DNA of 64,000 bases from Cognatishimia activa (GCF_026016445.1 NZ_CP096147.1:436501-500500); one strand, 5' to 3'. Shown: positions 1 through 9,867, counted from the first letter of the stretch. The notes: generated by a model from the sequence alone, not told the origin. Numbers and translations: made by a program.

Positions 1-898
<898 letters not shown>

Positions 899-943
899 TT
901 AAAATATCGCGGCTGCGTGATCTTTTCATTCTTATTTTTGTGA

Positions 944-949
944 TATAAT
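944..949 (+). promoter_or_regulatory. Candidate -10 box for the Lrp/AsnC operon
   Basis: A perfect TATAAT hexamer lies only 9 bases before the ATG at 959, and no purine-rich Shine-Dalgarno is visible between them. A promoter here would give a nearly leaderless transcript. No good -35 hexamer is visible at the expected distance, so the call is weak. Confidence 0.3.
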
Positions 950-958
950 GAAAAAAGC

Positions 959-1414
959 ATGCTTGATGACCTCGACAGGCGCGTATTGCGCCACATGCAA
1001 AGTGACCCTGATCTTGCGATTCCCGAATTGGCAGACCAGCTAGGCCTAACAACCTCGCGCCTGTCGCGCCGCATTGATCGGCTGCGCGAAGAGGGTGTTT
1101 TACGAGGCATTCGGGCCGTCATTGATTGGCGCGCATTGGGATATGAGGTCGAAGTCTCTTTGCGGGTCACTTTGGATAAAACCCAAACGCGTGCCTTTGA
1201 TGATTTTATCGAAGCGGCGCGCGACATTCCTGAGGTCATAGAGATACAGACCTTTCTGGGCCGTGTGGATGTCAGGCTCAGTGTGATAGCACGAGACATG
1301 CCGCATTATCAGGACATCTATCGAACAAGCATTCTGAACCTGCCGCACATCGCAGATATCGAAGCGCTGATGCTGGTTTCAAGCGTGAAAGCCAATGAAA
1401 GCCTGCCGATATGA
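959..1414 (+). CDS. Lrp/AsnC family transcriptional regulator
   Basis: A 151-residue protein of the usual Lrp/AsnC length. It has an N-terminal helix-turn-helix (LDDLDRRVLRHM through LGLTTSRLSRRIDRLREEGVL, about residues 1-45) and a C-terminal RAM-type ligand-binding alpha/beta domain (VEVSLRVTLD, and IPEVIEIQTFLGRVDVRLSV around residue 100). Such proteins bind DNA as dimers or octamers and sense amino acids. The stop overlaps the ATG of a second Lrp/AsnC gene (ATGA), so the two are co-transcribed and translationally coupled. The likely partner gene is the aminotransferase downstream. The effector amino acid cannot be read from sequence. Confidence 0.9.
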   Translation: MLDDLDRRVLRHMQSDPDLAIPELADQLGLTTSRLSRRIDRLREEGVLRGIRAVIDWRALGYEVEVSLRVTLDKTQTRAFDDFIEAARDIPEVIEIQTFLGRVDVRLSVIARDMPHYQDIYRTSILNLPHIADIEALMLVSSVKANESLPI

Positions 1415-1866
1415 TTGATCTGGACGATTTGGATCGCAAGCTCCTGAATGCCTTGGCGGAGGATGCGACGCAAAATGCGGGTGCCCTTGGTCGGCGCTTT
1501 GGTTTAAGCCAACCTGCCACATGGCGGCGTATCAAACGCTTGCAAGAAGCGGGCATCCTTGCAGGTCGCAAGCTTGATCTCGACAAGGAAAAGCTTGGGT
1601 TTGGGGTGACCGTTTTTCTTGGTGTGAAGCTCGCGACAAAGGGGCGGGTCAGCCTAGATGACTTTGAGCGTGCGGTCACTGCGATCCCAGAAGTGCAAAC
1701 GGCCGAACACGTTCTTGGCATGTATGACTATAGATTGCGCGTCACGGCGCGGGATATCTCTGACTTTGAGCGGGTGCTGCGCCGTCGTATTATGACCTTA
1801 CCTGGGGTCGGTGATGTAGAGGCCAATGTTCTCTTGAGCGAAGAAAGACGCACCGGACCGCTCTGA
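1411..1866 (+). CDS. Second Lrp/AsnC family transcriptional regulator
   Basis: A 151-residue paralogue of the preceding regulator, starting inside its last codons (4-base overlap). The N-terminal helix-turn-helix (LDDLDRKLLNAL, FGLSQPATWRRIKRLQEAGIL) is followed by a RAM-type domain (VTVFLGVKLATKG, AIPEVQTAEHVLGMYDYRLRV). Two equal-length Lrp/AsnC genes with a coupled stop-start could form a hetero-oligomer, but that is inference. About 150 bases downstream begins a class V aminotransferase on the same strand, so all three may be one operon controlling amino-acid turnover. Confidence 0.9.
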   Translation: MIDLDDLDRKLLNALAEDATQNAGALGRRFGLSQPATWRRIKRLQEAGILAGRKLDLDKEKLGFGVTVFLGVKLATKGRVSLDDFERAVTAIPEVQTAEHVLGMYDYRLRVTARDISDFERVLRRRIMTLPGVGDVEANVLLSEERRTGPL

Positions 1867-2016
1867 AATGGCGCAAAATGAAAACACCGCGCCGTGTCTG
1901 GGGTGTTCTTCCAGGAATTTCTGCGGCTAGACATATTGTCAAAGGCAATTTGTTTTCTGGGTCACTCGCCCAGTTCATTAGGTTCGGGTGTTCAGCTCGA
2001 AGGAAGGGAGGCCGAA

Positions 2017-3141
2017 ATGGCATTACTCAACACCGTAGACCCAGAGGGTCTGGACGAATTCTCCGTTGTATTCACCGATCGGTCGCTCAACCACATGAGC
2101 CAGACCTTTCAACAGGTGATGCGCGACATTTCCGGCATGCTGAAAGATGTCTACAAAGCAGAGGCCGTTGCGCTGATCCCAGGCGGCGGTACCTATGCGA
2201 TGGAAGCCGTGGCACGCCAGTTTGCACGTGGAGCCAACACGCTTGTCGTGCGCAACGGATGGTTCTCTTACCGCTGGTCCCAGATTTTTGAATCGGGTGC
2301 TTTCGCGGCCTCTTCGACAGTTCTGAAAGCGCGTCAGTCAGGCAATGACGTAACAGCAGCGTTCGCTCCAGCGCCGATCGAAGAGGTTGTTGCGAAAATC
2401 CAATCTGAGAAACCAGATGTTGTCTTCGCACCGCATGTTGAAACATCCGCGGGTGTCATCCTACCGGATGATTACCTGAAAGCCATGGCGAGCGCCGCGC
2501 ACGATGTTGGCGCGCTGTTTGTTCTGGACTGCATTGCGTCTGGCTGCGCCTGGATCGACATGGAAGATATCGGCGTTGATGTGCTGGTTTCCGCGCCTCA
2601 GAAGGGTTGGTCTGCGTCTCCTTCTGCTGGCATGGTTATGATGGGCGAGCGCGCGTTGGCACGTCTGGAAGAGACAAGCTCTGACAGCTTCGCAATCGAT
2701 CTGAAAAAGTGGCATTCCATTATGCAAGCCTATGAAAACGGCGGCCATGCATATCACGCGACCATGCCAACCGATGCGCTGAAAGCCTTCCGCGATACAA
2801 TGCTGGAAACCAAAGACTACGGGTTTGAAAAACTGCGCGATGCGCAATGGGCTTTGGGCAACGGCGTGCGCGCGATCCTAGCTGAGAAAGGCATCAAATC
2901 TGTTGCCGCAGACGGTTTTGGCGCACCGGGTGTGGTTGTGTCCTACACATCCGATCCTGCAATCCAAAACGGTAGCAAGTTTGTCGCCGAAGGCATGCAA
3001 ATCGCGGCAGGCGTCCCGCTGGCTTGTGATGAGCCAGAAGGCTTCATGACCTTCCGACTGGGTCTGTTTGGTCTGGATAAACTCTATAACGTCGACGCGA
3101 CATTGGCGCGTCTGCAAGGCGTTCTCGACAAGGTGCTCTGA
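2017..3141 (+). CDS. Class V PLP-dependent aminotransferase (alanine-glyoxylate/serine-pyruvate type)
   Basis: A 374-residue fold-type I aminotransferase. Visible features are the glycine-rich cofactor segment LIPGGGTYAMEAVARQ, the aspartate that contacts the PLP ring (LFVLDCIASG), and the Schiff-base lysine in SAPQKGWSASP, the arrangement found in alanine-glyoxylate and serine-pyruvate aminotransferases. I chose the ATG at 2017 because AAGGAAGGGAGG precedes it; an upstream in-frame ATG at 1894 would add an unconserved 41-residue leader. The enzyme should move an amino group from a small amino acid to glyoxylate or pyruvate in the cytoplasm. The exact substrate pair is not determined. The neighbouring regulators suggest amino-acid-responsive expression. 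Confidence 0.85.
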   Translation: MALLNTVDPEGLDEFSVVFTDRSLNHMSQTFQQVMRDISGMLKDVYKAEAVALIPGGGTYAMEAVARQFARGANTLVVRNGWFSYRWSQIFESGAFAASSTVLKARQSGNDVTAAFAPAPIEEVVAKIQSEKPDVVFAPHVETSAGVILPDDYLKAMASAAHDVGALFVLDCIASGCAWIDMEDIGVDVLVSAPQKGWSASPSAGMVMMGERALARLEETSSDSFAIDLKKWHSIMQAYENGGHAYHATMPTDALKAFRDTMLETKDYGFEKLRDAQWALGNGVRAILAEKGIKSVAADGFGAPGVVVSYTSDPAIQNGSKFVAEGMQIAAGVPLACDEPEGFMTFRLGLFGLDKLYNVDATLARLQGVLDKVL

Positions 3142-3169
3142 GTTTCACCTTTGCGAAAATACTATGGGG

Positions 3170-3188
3170 TCCGGGGCAAAGCCCCGGA
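3170..3188. terminator. GC-rich hairpin after the aminotransferase
   Basis: An 8-bp perfect stem (TCCGGGGC/GCCCCGGA, loop AAA) sits between two convergent genes. It lacks a T-run, so it is a plausible but not canonical intrinsic terminator. Confidence 0.45.
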
Positions 3189-3213
3189 TCTCACAACCTG
3201 AGGTGCGGTTTAT

Positions 3214-4428
3214 CTAACGCGCGCCCAACCCCATCTGCATCAGCATTTTGCGCACCGGGGCTAATCCGTAGAGCGCTTGCAGACCCGCCGCGCGTGCATT
3301 GCGCAACAAGGGGGTCTCCACCATGGATGCACGGTTAAGCACATCGATCCCTTTGACCCTTAATGCTACTTCTGAGCGGCGTTTTTTCTGATAGGTCTCA
3401 AGCATTTGCACATTACCGAGGCTTTCAGGCGAGTCCTTCGCCAGATCCAGCAGTACGCGCAAATCTCCGAGTGATGTATTCAGCCCTTGAGCACCAATTG
3501 GCGGCACCACATGGGCGGTCTCTGCGATCAATGCGACACGCTCACTGATGAAGCTATCAGCGATCTGACTGATGATCGGCCAAATGGTGCGGCGAGAGGC
3601 TAGTTCCAGTGGGCCAAAAAGCGAGCAGCTGCGCTCTGTCATTTCGGTATTAAAGGCCGCCTCATCCATTTCGAAAAGCTCTTGAGCGCGGGCGGCGCGC
3701 TCCATCCAGACAAGCGCTGAGGAAGGTCTGCCCTCGTAGTCGGGCAGGGGTACCAGCGTGAAGGGTCCGCCGCTTCGGTGGATTTCGGTAGAGACATTGT
3801 CGTGCGGAATTGGGTGGGTCACCGCTAAAGCCAGGGCCTTCTGACCATAGCGCGTTGTTTTCACACCGATGTCTGCCTTTTCACGAATGGTGGAGTTCCG
3901 CCCATCTGCGGCCACCACCAATTGGCAGGTCAGCGTTTCACCATCACTTAGGCGTACGCGCGCCTCGCTCGCGCGGGTCAGCAGATCAGTCGCTGAAACC
4001 CCAAGACGCAGGTCCACATTCGGCATGTCATTGAGATGCGCGATGAATTCACGGCGCAAAAGCCAATTCGGGAGGTTCCAACCAAATGGCAGGTCAGAAA
4101 TATCTGACGCATTAAAATCCTTGATGACGCGAGGTTTTGGTTCTGCGCCACCTGCATCCACAATCCGCATGATTTGCAGGGGGGCCGCGTGATCATTGAG
4201 ACGCTCCCAAAGACCGGCTTCTTGCAGCAGCACACGGGCCGGCTGCAGGAATGCTGTTGTCCGCAGGTCAGCTCCCTGTTGATTGCGCTCAACAACCGGA
4301 GGTGTTGGATCAACGCAGACGACAGAAAACCCGGCTTGCCCAAAGGTTGCCGCGGCCGTCAGCCCAGCGATTCCGCCGCCGGAAACCACGATATCAACTG
4401 TGTGCTGCGTCTTATCTTGTGGGGCCAT
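3214..4428 (-). CDS. UbiH/UbiF/COQ6-type FAD-dependent hydroxylase
   Basis: A 404-residue flavoprotein of normal length for the UbiH/VisC/COQ6 family. The N-terminal Rossmann motif VSGGGIAGLTAA binds the FAD ADP moiety. A second FAD-contact motif (LVVAADGRNSTIREKA, near residue 170) matches the conserved DG segment, and the late motif PIGAQGLNTSLGDLRVL corresponds to the GD region that binds ribityl. Members hydroxylate the ubiquinone ring, so a role in ubiquinone biosynthesis is likely. Which ring position is modified cannot be told from this sequence. It is followed on the same strand by a HAD phosphatase 68 bases downstream. Confidence 0.85.
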   Translation of the reverse strand: MAPQDKTQHTVDIVVSGGGIAGLTAAATFGQAGFSVVCVDPTPPVVERNQQGADLRTTAFLQPARVLLQEAGLWERLNDHAAPLQIMRIVDAGGAEPKPRVIKDFNASDISDLPFGWNLPNWLLRREFIAHLNDMPNVDLRLGVSATDLLTRASEARVRLSDGETLTCQLVVAADGRNSTIREKADIGVKTTRYGQKALALAVTHPIPHDNVSTEIHRSGGPFTLVPLPDYEGRPSSALVWMERAARAQELFEMDEAAFNTEMTERSCSLFGPLELASRRTIWPIISQIADSFISERVALIAETAHVVPPIGAQGLNTSLGDLRVLLDLAKDSPESLGNVQMLETYQKKRRSEVALRVKGIDVLNRASMVETPLLRNARAAGLQALYGLAPVRKMLMQMGLGAR

Positions 4429-4496
4429 GGCTCTGCCTTTCCTGCCAAATACATACGGGCTGCGGAGGCGCAGTCCAAGAGTGCTTAAAAGAGCGC

Positions 4497-5141
4497 TTAC
4501 ACAAGCGCGCGCAGGAATCCTGTTAAATCATGGGTGTGATGGTGAATATGATCTGCATCATGTGGTTCTGGCGCGACGTGAACGGTGCGCATGCCCATCG
4601 CGTGTGGGGCTTCCAGATTACGAACATCATCTTCAAACATCGCAGCCACGGTTGGTGTCACACCGTCCTTTTCAAACACCTGTTCAAAGGCTGCACGTTC
4701 GGGTTTGGGCAAATAGCTTGCATGCTCAATCCCGTAGATCGCATCAAAAAGACCATCCAAACCACGACCAGAGAGCACGTTCTCTGCATAAGGCGCTGTG
4801 CCATTTGTATAAACGATCCGTCGACCAGGGAGCGATTTGATGAGCGTTGCCAACTCTGGGTCCGGTGTTAGAGCATCGAAAGAAATATCGTGCACATCCA
4901 GCAGGTAAGGGTTTGGGTCGATGTCGTGTTCGCGCATCAAACCAGCGAGTGTCGTGCCGTATTTGCGCCAATAGCGCGCCCTTAGATCATGCGCCTCATT
5001 CAGTGACACATTCAGCTCTTTCATCACGTAGTCCGCCATGCGGACTTCGATTTGATCAAAGAGGCGCACTTTGGGGTCGTAAAGCGTATTATCCAGGTCA
5101 AAGACCCAGGTCGTGACGTGTGAGAAGCTGTCTTTTACCAT
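4497..5141 (-). CDS. HAD-family pyrimidine 5'-nucleotidase-like hydrolase
   Basis: A HAD phosphohydrolase of about 214 residues. Motif I is WVFDLDNTLYD with the catalytic DxD aspartates, motif II is RRIVYTNGTA (Thr), motif III includes LPKPERAAF (Lys), and motif IV is AAMFEDDVRNLEAPHAMGM. The helical cap (YVMKELNVS, YGTTLAGLM) and NGT motif are typical of the SDT1/pyrimidine 5'-nucleotidase group, which dephosphorylates pyrimidine nucleoside monophosphates. The start is taken as ATG 5141; an in-frame TTG at 5171 would add ten residues. It is divergent from the GntR gene with about 100 bases between. Confidence 0.82.
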   Translation of the reverse strand: MVKDSFSHVTTWVFDLDNTLYDPKVRLFDQIEVRMADYVMKELNVSLNEAHDLRARYWRKYGTTLAGLMREHDIDPNPYLLDVHDISFDALTPDPELATLIKSLPGRRIVYTNGTAPYAENVLSGRGLDGLFDAIYGIEHASYLPKPERAAFEQVFEKDGVTPTVAAMFEDDVRNLEAPHAMGMRTVHVAPEPHDADHIHHHTHDLTGFLRALV

Positions 5142-5239
5142 GCCGCGCAAGCTAGGCTTAATGCGGGTCAAGTCAATGCTTTGCTTGCAAGTTTACCGAG
5201 GGAATGCATAGTCTGATCTTCACAGATCGGAGCGCTCAA

Positions 5240-5878
5240 ATGACCCAAAACCGCACTCAGAACAGAGATGCCTATACAATGATCCTAGAGGCCATTGATC
5301 TTGGGGTCTTTAAGCCCGGCGATCGCCTGGTGGAAAGCGATCTGGCGGATCGATTTGGAGTTTCCAGAACACCGATCCGTGAAGCTCTACAACGTCTTGA
5401 AACGCAATCCTTGCTTGCGCGCGACGGGCGTAGCCTGATTGTTGCGTCATTGGATCACAATCAACTTGCAGAGCTTTATGCAGTGCGCAGTGAACTTGAA
5501 GGGCTCGCGGCCCGTCTGGCGGCGCGGCATGCCACCTTGGAGGAGGTGAGGGTGCTCAAGGAAATGGTCAAAGAAGACTGGCAGTTGATTGGCGATGCAC
5601 GCGGCCTTGCCAAAGCCAATCGGCGTTTCCACAAGATGATCCACCTCGCTTCGCACAACCGATTTTTGGTGCAACAGCTGGACATGGTGCACCGTTCCAT
5701 GGCTCTGATGGCTACCACCTCTCTTGCAGCTGAAGGGCGCGGTGAGGTCGCTTTGGGAGAACACCAAGCGATTGTTGATGCCATCGAAGCGCGCGATGAT
5801 GATGCGGCTTATGACGCTTTGAAACGCCATATTTCTAAAGCCTTTGAAACCCGTTTGAAATTACGCGCCGAGAGCTGA
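5240..5878 (+). CDS. GntR family (FCD-domain) transcriptional regulator
   Basis: A 212-residue FadR-subfamily regulator. It has an N-terminal winged helix-turn-helix (GDRLVESDLADRFGVSRTPIREALQRLE, about residues 26-54) and a C-terminal helical FCD domain (YAVRSELEGLAARLAARHA, with LASHNRFLV near residue 140) that normally binds a metal and a carboxylate effector. I chose ATG 5240 because GGAG lies 9 bases upstream; an in-frame ATG at 5204 has no such site. The operon it controls is not evident: its neighbours are a nucleotidase and a glycosyltransferase on the other strand. Its 3' end overlaps the convergent glycosyltransferase by 18 bases. Confidence 0.85.
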   Translation: MTQNRTQNRDAYTMILEAIDLGVFKPGDRLVESDLADRFGVSRTPIREALQRLETQSLLARDGRSLIVASLDHNQLAELYAVRSELEGLAARLAARHATLEEVRVLKEMVKEDWQLIGDARGLAKANRRFHKMIHLASHNRFLVQQLDMVHRSMALMATTSLAAEGRGEVALGEHQAIVDAIEARDDDAAYDALKRHISKAFETRLKLRAES

Positions 5879-7753
5879 AAACTCTGCTTCGATACCCTCT
5901 GGTGTCTGACCATGCGCAGTCTTGTCCCAATAAAATGGACGAACCACCAGTTCATACAGCGCCTTGTAGGCGCCTAATGTTGCCAGGGTGAAATAGATCG
6001 GCATGGTAAAGGCCCAGCCCGCCAGCCATTTGCGATTTTGACCTCTTAGCGCATAGATCGCGAGGAAGATATCTAGCAGTGTGATCAGCACAAAGAGCAC
6101 AGCGACGCTGGCGACCAGCGCTGCTGGTAGCGCTTTGATCCAGCTTAGAGATAGGCCAAAGGCGAGGATCCAGAAGCTCCAGACAAAAGGAGCGAGTAGG
6201 AACTGTGAAAGCGTTGACAGAAAGATGGCGTTGAAACCTAGAAATTTCACAAATCCCAGCTCTTTCAGAAGTTTTTGGGGGCTGCGCATATGTACGAGAT
6301 AGGTCACCATATACCCTTTTAGCCAACGAGATCGCTGTTTCACCCAAGGCCGAAAGCGGCAATTGGCTTCCTCTTGGGTGACTGTTGGGATCAATTCCGT
6401 CCTGTATCCGTATCTGTAAAGTCGAATGCCAAGATCCGCATCTTCTGTGACGTTATGCGCGTCCCAGCCGCCAACTGCTTCGATAGCCTCGCGCCGTAGG
6501 AACAGGGTTGTACCCCCCAAGGGAACCGCCGCGCCAAGCCGCGACATGCCGCGAATGATCACGCGAAACCACATAGAGTATTCCAATGTAAAACAACGCG
6601 AAAGCCAGTTGGTACGCGGATTGTAGTAGTCCAGAATACCTTGCAAGCACGCGACGTCTGGAGCCGCGTTTTCGAATGCGGCAGCGACTTGTTCTAACTG
6701 ATCCGGGGCAGGGGCGTCCTCTGCGTCCCAAATCCCTACGATGTCGCCCTTACAAAAATCGAGTGCATAGTTCAGCGCGCGAGGTTTCGTTGTTAGTCCT
6801 TGCCCTTCAGGAACCTCGATCACGCGGATCCAGTTGGGCAATTTGGTGTGTGAAAGCGTTTCTTTCGTCTGGTCGTCTTTGGCTTCTAGAACCAAGACAA
6901 TATCGAGCAGCGCACGCGGGTATGTCAGAGCACTTAGCCGACGGATCAACGCCGCCGCTATTTCGGTTTCCTTAAACAGGGGAACCATCACGGATATCTT
7001 AGGGTGTCTTTTGCCCTCGATTTCCATGGGGTTCACCGCAGGAGTTTTTCGCTGACTCGCCCAGAAAGCGCAAATTTTCATGGTCGCTGCGAGAAGTTGC
7101 GTGCCTAAAATGGCAAAGGCCAATCCTGCCCAGGCGTTCTTTGGGAAAAGGCCAAACAACAGAACCGTTCCAAGAGCAAGGGCGACTGAGATCGCAATGC
7201 GCCGATGTGATTGAAGCGCCCATGAACGACAGCTTTCCACTTCTGCAACTCTCGCCTCACATTGTGATGTCAGCGTGCGTTCAGATCGTAGGGCCAAATA
7301 GGATTGAAGCTGTGCGCTTTTCACGAGGACGAGCCGAACCCCGTTCGGCCCAGATGGCAGTGATTTTCGCAAACGCTCAAAGAGTTGAGGGCGACTGGTC
7401 GCAAAGGCGAGCTGCCCGTTCATACTGATCCAAGGTACGATGGCATGTTTGATACAGAATTGCGGGGACAGAAGATGTGCAAGGCGTGCATCTGGCGGCG
7501 CCTTCGAAAGGTCGACGATCTGAGCGAAATAGTGCTTTGACAGGTGTGGTAGCGCCTGCTCTTCAGACAGCCAGCCTTTGCTGATCAAGACGTCGACTAG
7601 GCCGCAATTCCATCTCGAAGTTGCTGTGAGTGCATAGAAGAGCTGCCAAGGGGCGATGAGCCCGTCTTCAAGAAAGCGGCGACCAAGGGATAATTGTCGA
7701 TCAGGAAGGTCTTCCAGTTTCGGCGCAAATAAAGCCGATCCCGTGTGAAACAT
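5861..7753 (-). CDS. Membrane glycosyltransferase family 2 with GspE-like N-terminal domain
   Basis: A 630-residue protein. Residues 1 to about 150 resemble the N-terminal domain of type II secretion ATPases (LGRRFLEDGLIAPWQLFYAL, AIVPWISMNGQLAFATSRP), but no ATPase follows. Two transmembrane helices come next near residues 180-230. A GT2 domain then shows the nucleotide-sugar motifs: VMVPLFKE, the DxD-like WDAEDAP, VTEDADLGIRLYR, and the processive-synthase motif QRSRWLKGY. Several C-terminal helices follow. The architecture resembles NdvC-type beta-glucosyltransferases and the phage N4 adsorption protein NfrB/PgaC group, so it probably makes or exports a polysaccharide. Polymer and regulation are unknown; the N-terminal domain may sense a signal nucleotide. 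Confidence 0.82.
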   Translation of the reverse strand: MFHTGSALFAPKLEDLPDRQLSLGRRFLEDGLIAPWQLFYALTATSRWNCGLVDVLISKGWLSEEQALPHLSKHYFAQIVDLSKAPPDARLAHLLSPQFCIKHAIVPWISMNGQLAFATSRPQLFERLRKSLPSGPNGVRLVLVKSAQLQSYLALRSERTLTSQCEARVAEVESCRSWALQSHRRIAISVALALGTVLLFGLFPKNAWAGLAFAILGTQLLAATMKICAFWASQRKTPAVNPMEIEGKRHPKISVMVPLFKETEIAAALIRRLSALTYPRALLDIVLVLEAKDDQTKETLSHTKLPNWIRVIEVPEGQGLTTKPRALNYALDFCKGDIVGIWDAEDAPAPDQLEQVAAAFENAAPDVACLQGILDYYNPRTNWLSRCFTLEYSMWFRVIIRGMSRLGAAVPLGGTTLFLRREAIEAVGGWDAHNVTEDADLGIRLYRYGYRTELIPTVTQEEANCRFRPWVKQRSRWLKGYMVTYLVHMRSPQKLLKELGFVKFLGFNAIFLSTLSQFLLAPFVWSFWILAFGLSLSWIKALPAALVASVAVLFVLITLLDIFLAIYALRGQNRKWLAGWAFTMPIYFTLATLGAYKALYELVVRPFYWDKTAHGQTPEGIEAEFSALGA

Positions 7754-7821
7754 GTTGCGCCCCTCAAGTTAGAGAGTTGAGGGTGCGCAACCAGGGTTAA
7801 ATAGTGCTTAACCGTGTTTGA

Positions 7822-8985
7822 TTAGGACGCTTTGCGGGCATCCATGTGAGCCGCGAAGCGCTCAAACAGGTAGAAGCTGTCCTGAGGGCCAGGGCTTGCT
7901 TCTGGGTGGTGTTGGACGGAGTAAACCGGACGATCGGCGATGCGGATACCGCAGTTAGAGCCATCAAACAGGGATGTGTGTGTTTCCACAACGCCCTCTG
8001 GCAGTGATTGGCTGTCCACGGCAAAACCGTGGTTCATGGAGGTGATTTCTACCTTGCCGGTTTCATGATCTTTTACCGGGTGGTTGGCCCCATGGTGGCC
8101 GTGGTTCATCTTGATTGTGGTTCCGCCAAGCGCCAGTGCCAGCATCTGGTGGCCGAGGCAAATCCCAAAGACAGGCAGCTCTTCGTCTTCCAGAACCTTT
8201 TGGATCATTGGAACAGCATACTCACCTGTCGCCGCAGGGTCGCCAGGGCCATTGGACAGGAAAACGCCATCTGGGTTATGCGCCAAAATCTCTTCTGCTG
8301 TTGCCGTTGCCGGCAGGACAGTCACGTCACAGCCCACGGATGCGAGGCAGCGCAGAATGTTGCGCTTTGCGCCGAAATCGACGGCAACGACCTTGTGACG
8401 TGGGTTTTCTTGAGTTGGGTAGCCGTCTGGCCATGCCCAACGCATTTCGTTCCAGCGATAGCTTTGTGCACAGGTCACTTCCTTGGCCAGGTCCAAGCCT
8501 TCGAGGCCAGAGAATTCACGCGCCTTGGCAACCAGTGCTTCGATGTCAAACTTGCCCTCAGGGTCATGTGCCAAAGCAACGTGTGGCGCACCCTGCGCAC
8601 GGATTGCTCGGGTCAGACGGCGCGTATCCACACCGCCAATCGCAATACGATTGCGCGACGCCAGCCAGTCAGAGAGATGACCGGTTGAGCGCCAGTTAGA
8701 TGGTTCGGTTGGGTCCCACTTCACCACCATGCCTGCGGCCACCGGATCACCGGTTTCATCATCTTCAGGGGTGACGCCGGTGTTGCCGATATGTGGGAAA
8801 GTGAATGTCACGACTTGGCCCGCATAAGATGGGTCTGTCATGATTTCCTGATAACCGGTCATCGCCGTGTTAAAGCACAGTTCCGCAACGGTTTCTCCGA
8901 CTGCGCCAAACCCGCGACCATAGAAAATGGTCCCATCAGCTAAAGCAAGACATGCGGTTGGGGTGTTTGAAGGCACCTGGGCCAT
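7822..8985 (-). CDS. carA: Carbamoyl-phosphate synthase small subunit
   Basis: A 387-residue glutaminase subunit. The N-terminal CPSase domain contains CFNTAMTGYQEIMTDPSYAG, and the C-terminal class I glutamine amidotransferase contains GVFLSNGPGDP, the nucleophile motif FGICLGHQMLAL, and SVQHHPEASPGP with the catalytic His and Glu. It releases ammonia from glutamine and passes it to CarB for carbamoyl phosphate, the shared precursor of arginine and pyrimidines. The start ATG 8985 (MAQVPSNTP) is preferred to the longer in-frame reading from 9012. carB is not next to it. The divergent yqeY neighbour is a common arrangement in Alphaproteobacteria. Confidence 0.95.
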   Translation of the reverse strand: MAQVPSNTPTACLALADGTIFYGRGFGAVGETVAELCFNTAMTGYQEIMTDPSYAGQVVTFTFPHIGNTGVTPEDDETGDPVAAGMVVKWDPTEPSNWRSTGHLSDWLASRNRIAIGGVDTRRLTRAIRAQGAPHVALAHDPEGKFDIEALVAKAREFSGLEGLDLAKEVTCAQSYRWNEMRWAWPDGYPTQENPRHKVVAVDFGAKRNILRCLASVGCDVTVLPATATAEEILAHNPDGVFLSNGPGDPAATGEYAVPMIQKVLEDEELPVFGICLGHQMLALALGGTTIKMNHGHHGANHPVKDHETGKVEITSMNHGFAVDSQSLPEGVVETHTSLFDGSNCGIRIADRPVYSVQHHPEASPGPQDSFYLFERFAAHMDARKAS

Positions 8986-9170
8986 GGCAGCGACTCTCCG
9001 GGCTGGGGACAAATTGTCGGGAAACTAAGGCGAGGCCGGTTCCTCGTCAAGGGTAATCACATTCATGAAAATTGTTTGTTTTCAATGCTTTGTAATTTTC
9101 TCTCTTGAGTTGCGTCCGATTTGAGTATCGCATATGGTCCTAGCTCTTAATTGAACCGGGGAAAATGCAC

Positions 9171-9632
9171 ATGAGCTTGCGTGCTAAAATCAATGACTCT
9201 TTGAAAGAGGCGATGAAATCGCGGGCCAAAGAGCGCCTGTCGACGCTGCGTCTTGTGAATGCTGCGATCAAGGATATGGACATCTCTTTGCGCGGCGAAG
9301 GCAAGGATGAAGGTGCCAGTGAATCCGATGTGCTGCAGATTCTGTCCAAGATGGTCAAGCAACGTCAAGAAAGCGCGAAAACATACGAAGAGGGTGGGCG
9401 CTTGGACCTAGCAGAAAGCGAATTGAAAGAGATTGTAATCATCGAGGAGTTTCTGCCTCAAAAGCTTAGCGAAGATGAGATCGTGTCTGCGATTGATGCG
9501 GTTATCGCTGAGGTCGGTGCAGAGTCCATCCGCGACATGGGCAAGGTGATGGGGGGCTTGAAGGCCAAGTACACTGGCCAGATGGATTTTGGCCAGGTTG
9601 GCGGCATGGTGAAGGCTCAACTTAGCAAGTAA
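9171..9632 (+). CDS. GatB/YqeY domain-containing protein
   Basis: A protein of about 153 residues made entirely of the YqeY helical domain found at the C-terminus of GatB. It begins LRAKINDSLKEAMKSRAKER, continues with LSTLRLVNAAIKD, and ends in the GKVMGGLKAKYTGQMDFGQV segment that resembles the tRNA-binding tail of GatB. The family is widespread and is thought to contact tRNA, but its function is not established. A GGGGAA site serves either ATG 9165 or 9171. A strong intrinsic terminator follows. Confidence 0.88.
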   Translation: MSLRAKINDSLKEAMKSRAKERLSTLRLVNAAIKDMDISLRGEGKDEGASESDVLQILSKMVKQRQESAKTYEEGGRLDLAESELKEIVIIEEFLPQKLSEDEIVSAIDAVIAEVGAESIRDMGKVMGGLKAKYTGQMDFGQVGGMVKAQLSK

Positions 9633-9656
9633 AGTCCTATTGAATGGATTTAAGAA

Positions 9657-9690
9657 AGAGGGGCCTGTCGGGCTCCTCTTTTGTTTTTGG
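9657..9690 (+). terminator. Intrinsic terminator of yqeY
   Basis: A GC-rich stem (AGAGGGGCC pairing with GGCTCCTCT, loop TGTCG) is followed at once by TTTTGTTTTT, the canonical layout of a Rho-independent terminator. Confidence 0.85.
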
Positions 9691-9792
9691 AAGGCAAAAT
9701 CGGTCGTTTGAAAAAAAATTGGATTCTGGCAAAAAATTTGCAGATCAGGTCTTGCGCCCCTCAAAGACAAGTCGTATTCAGCCGCTCACCGT

Positions 9793-9867
9793 TGGGGTGT
9801 AGCCAAGTGGTAAGGCAACTGTTTTTGGTACAGTGTACCGTAGGTTCGAATCCTACCACCCCAGCCA
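9793..9867 (+). tRNA. tRNA-Gln (anticodon TTG)
   Basis: A 75-nt cloverleaf with acceptor TGGGGTG/CACCCCA, an anticodon stem ACTGT/ACAGT enclosing the loop with TTG, a T-loop GTTCGAATC, and an encoded CCA end. A single tRNA, not part of a cluster. Confidence 0.95.
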
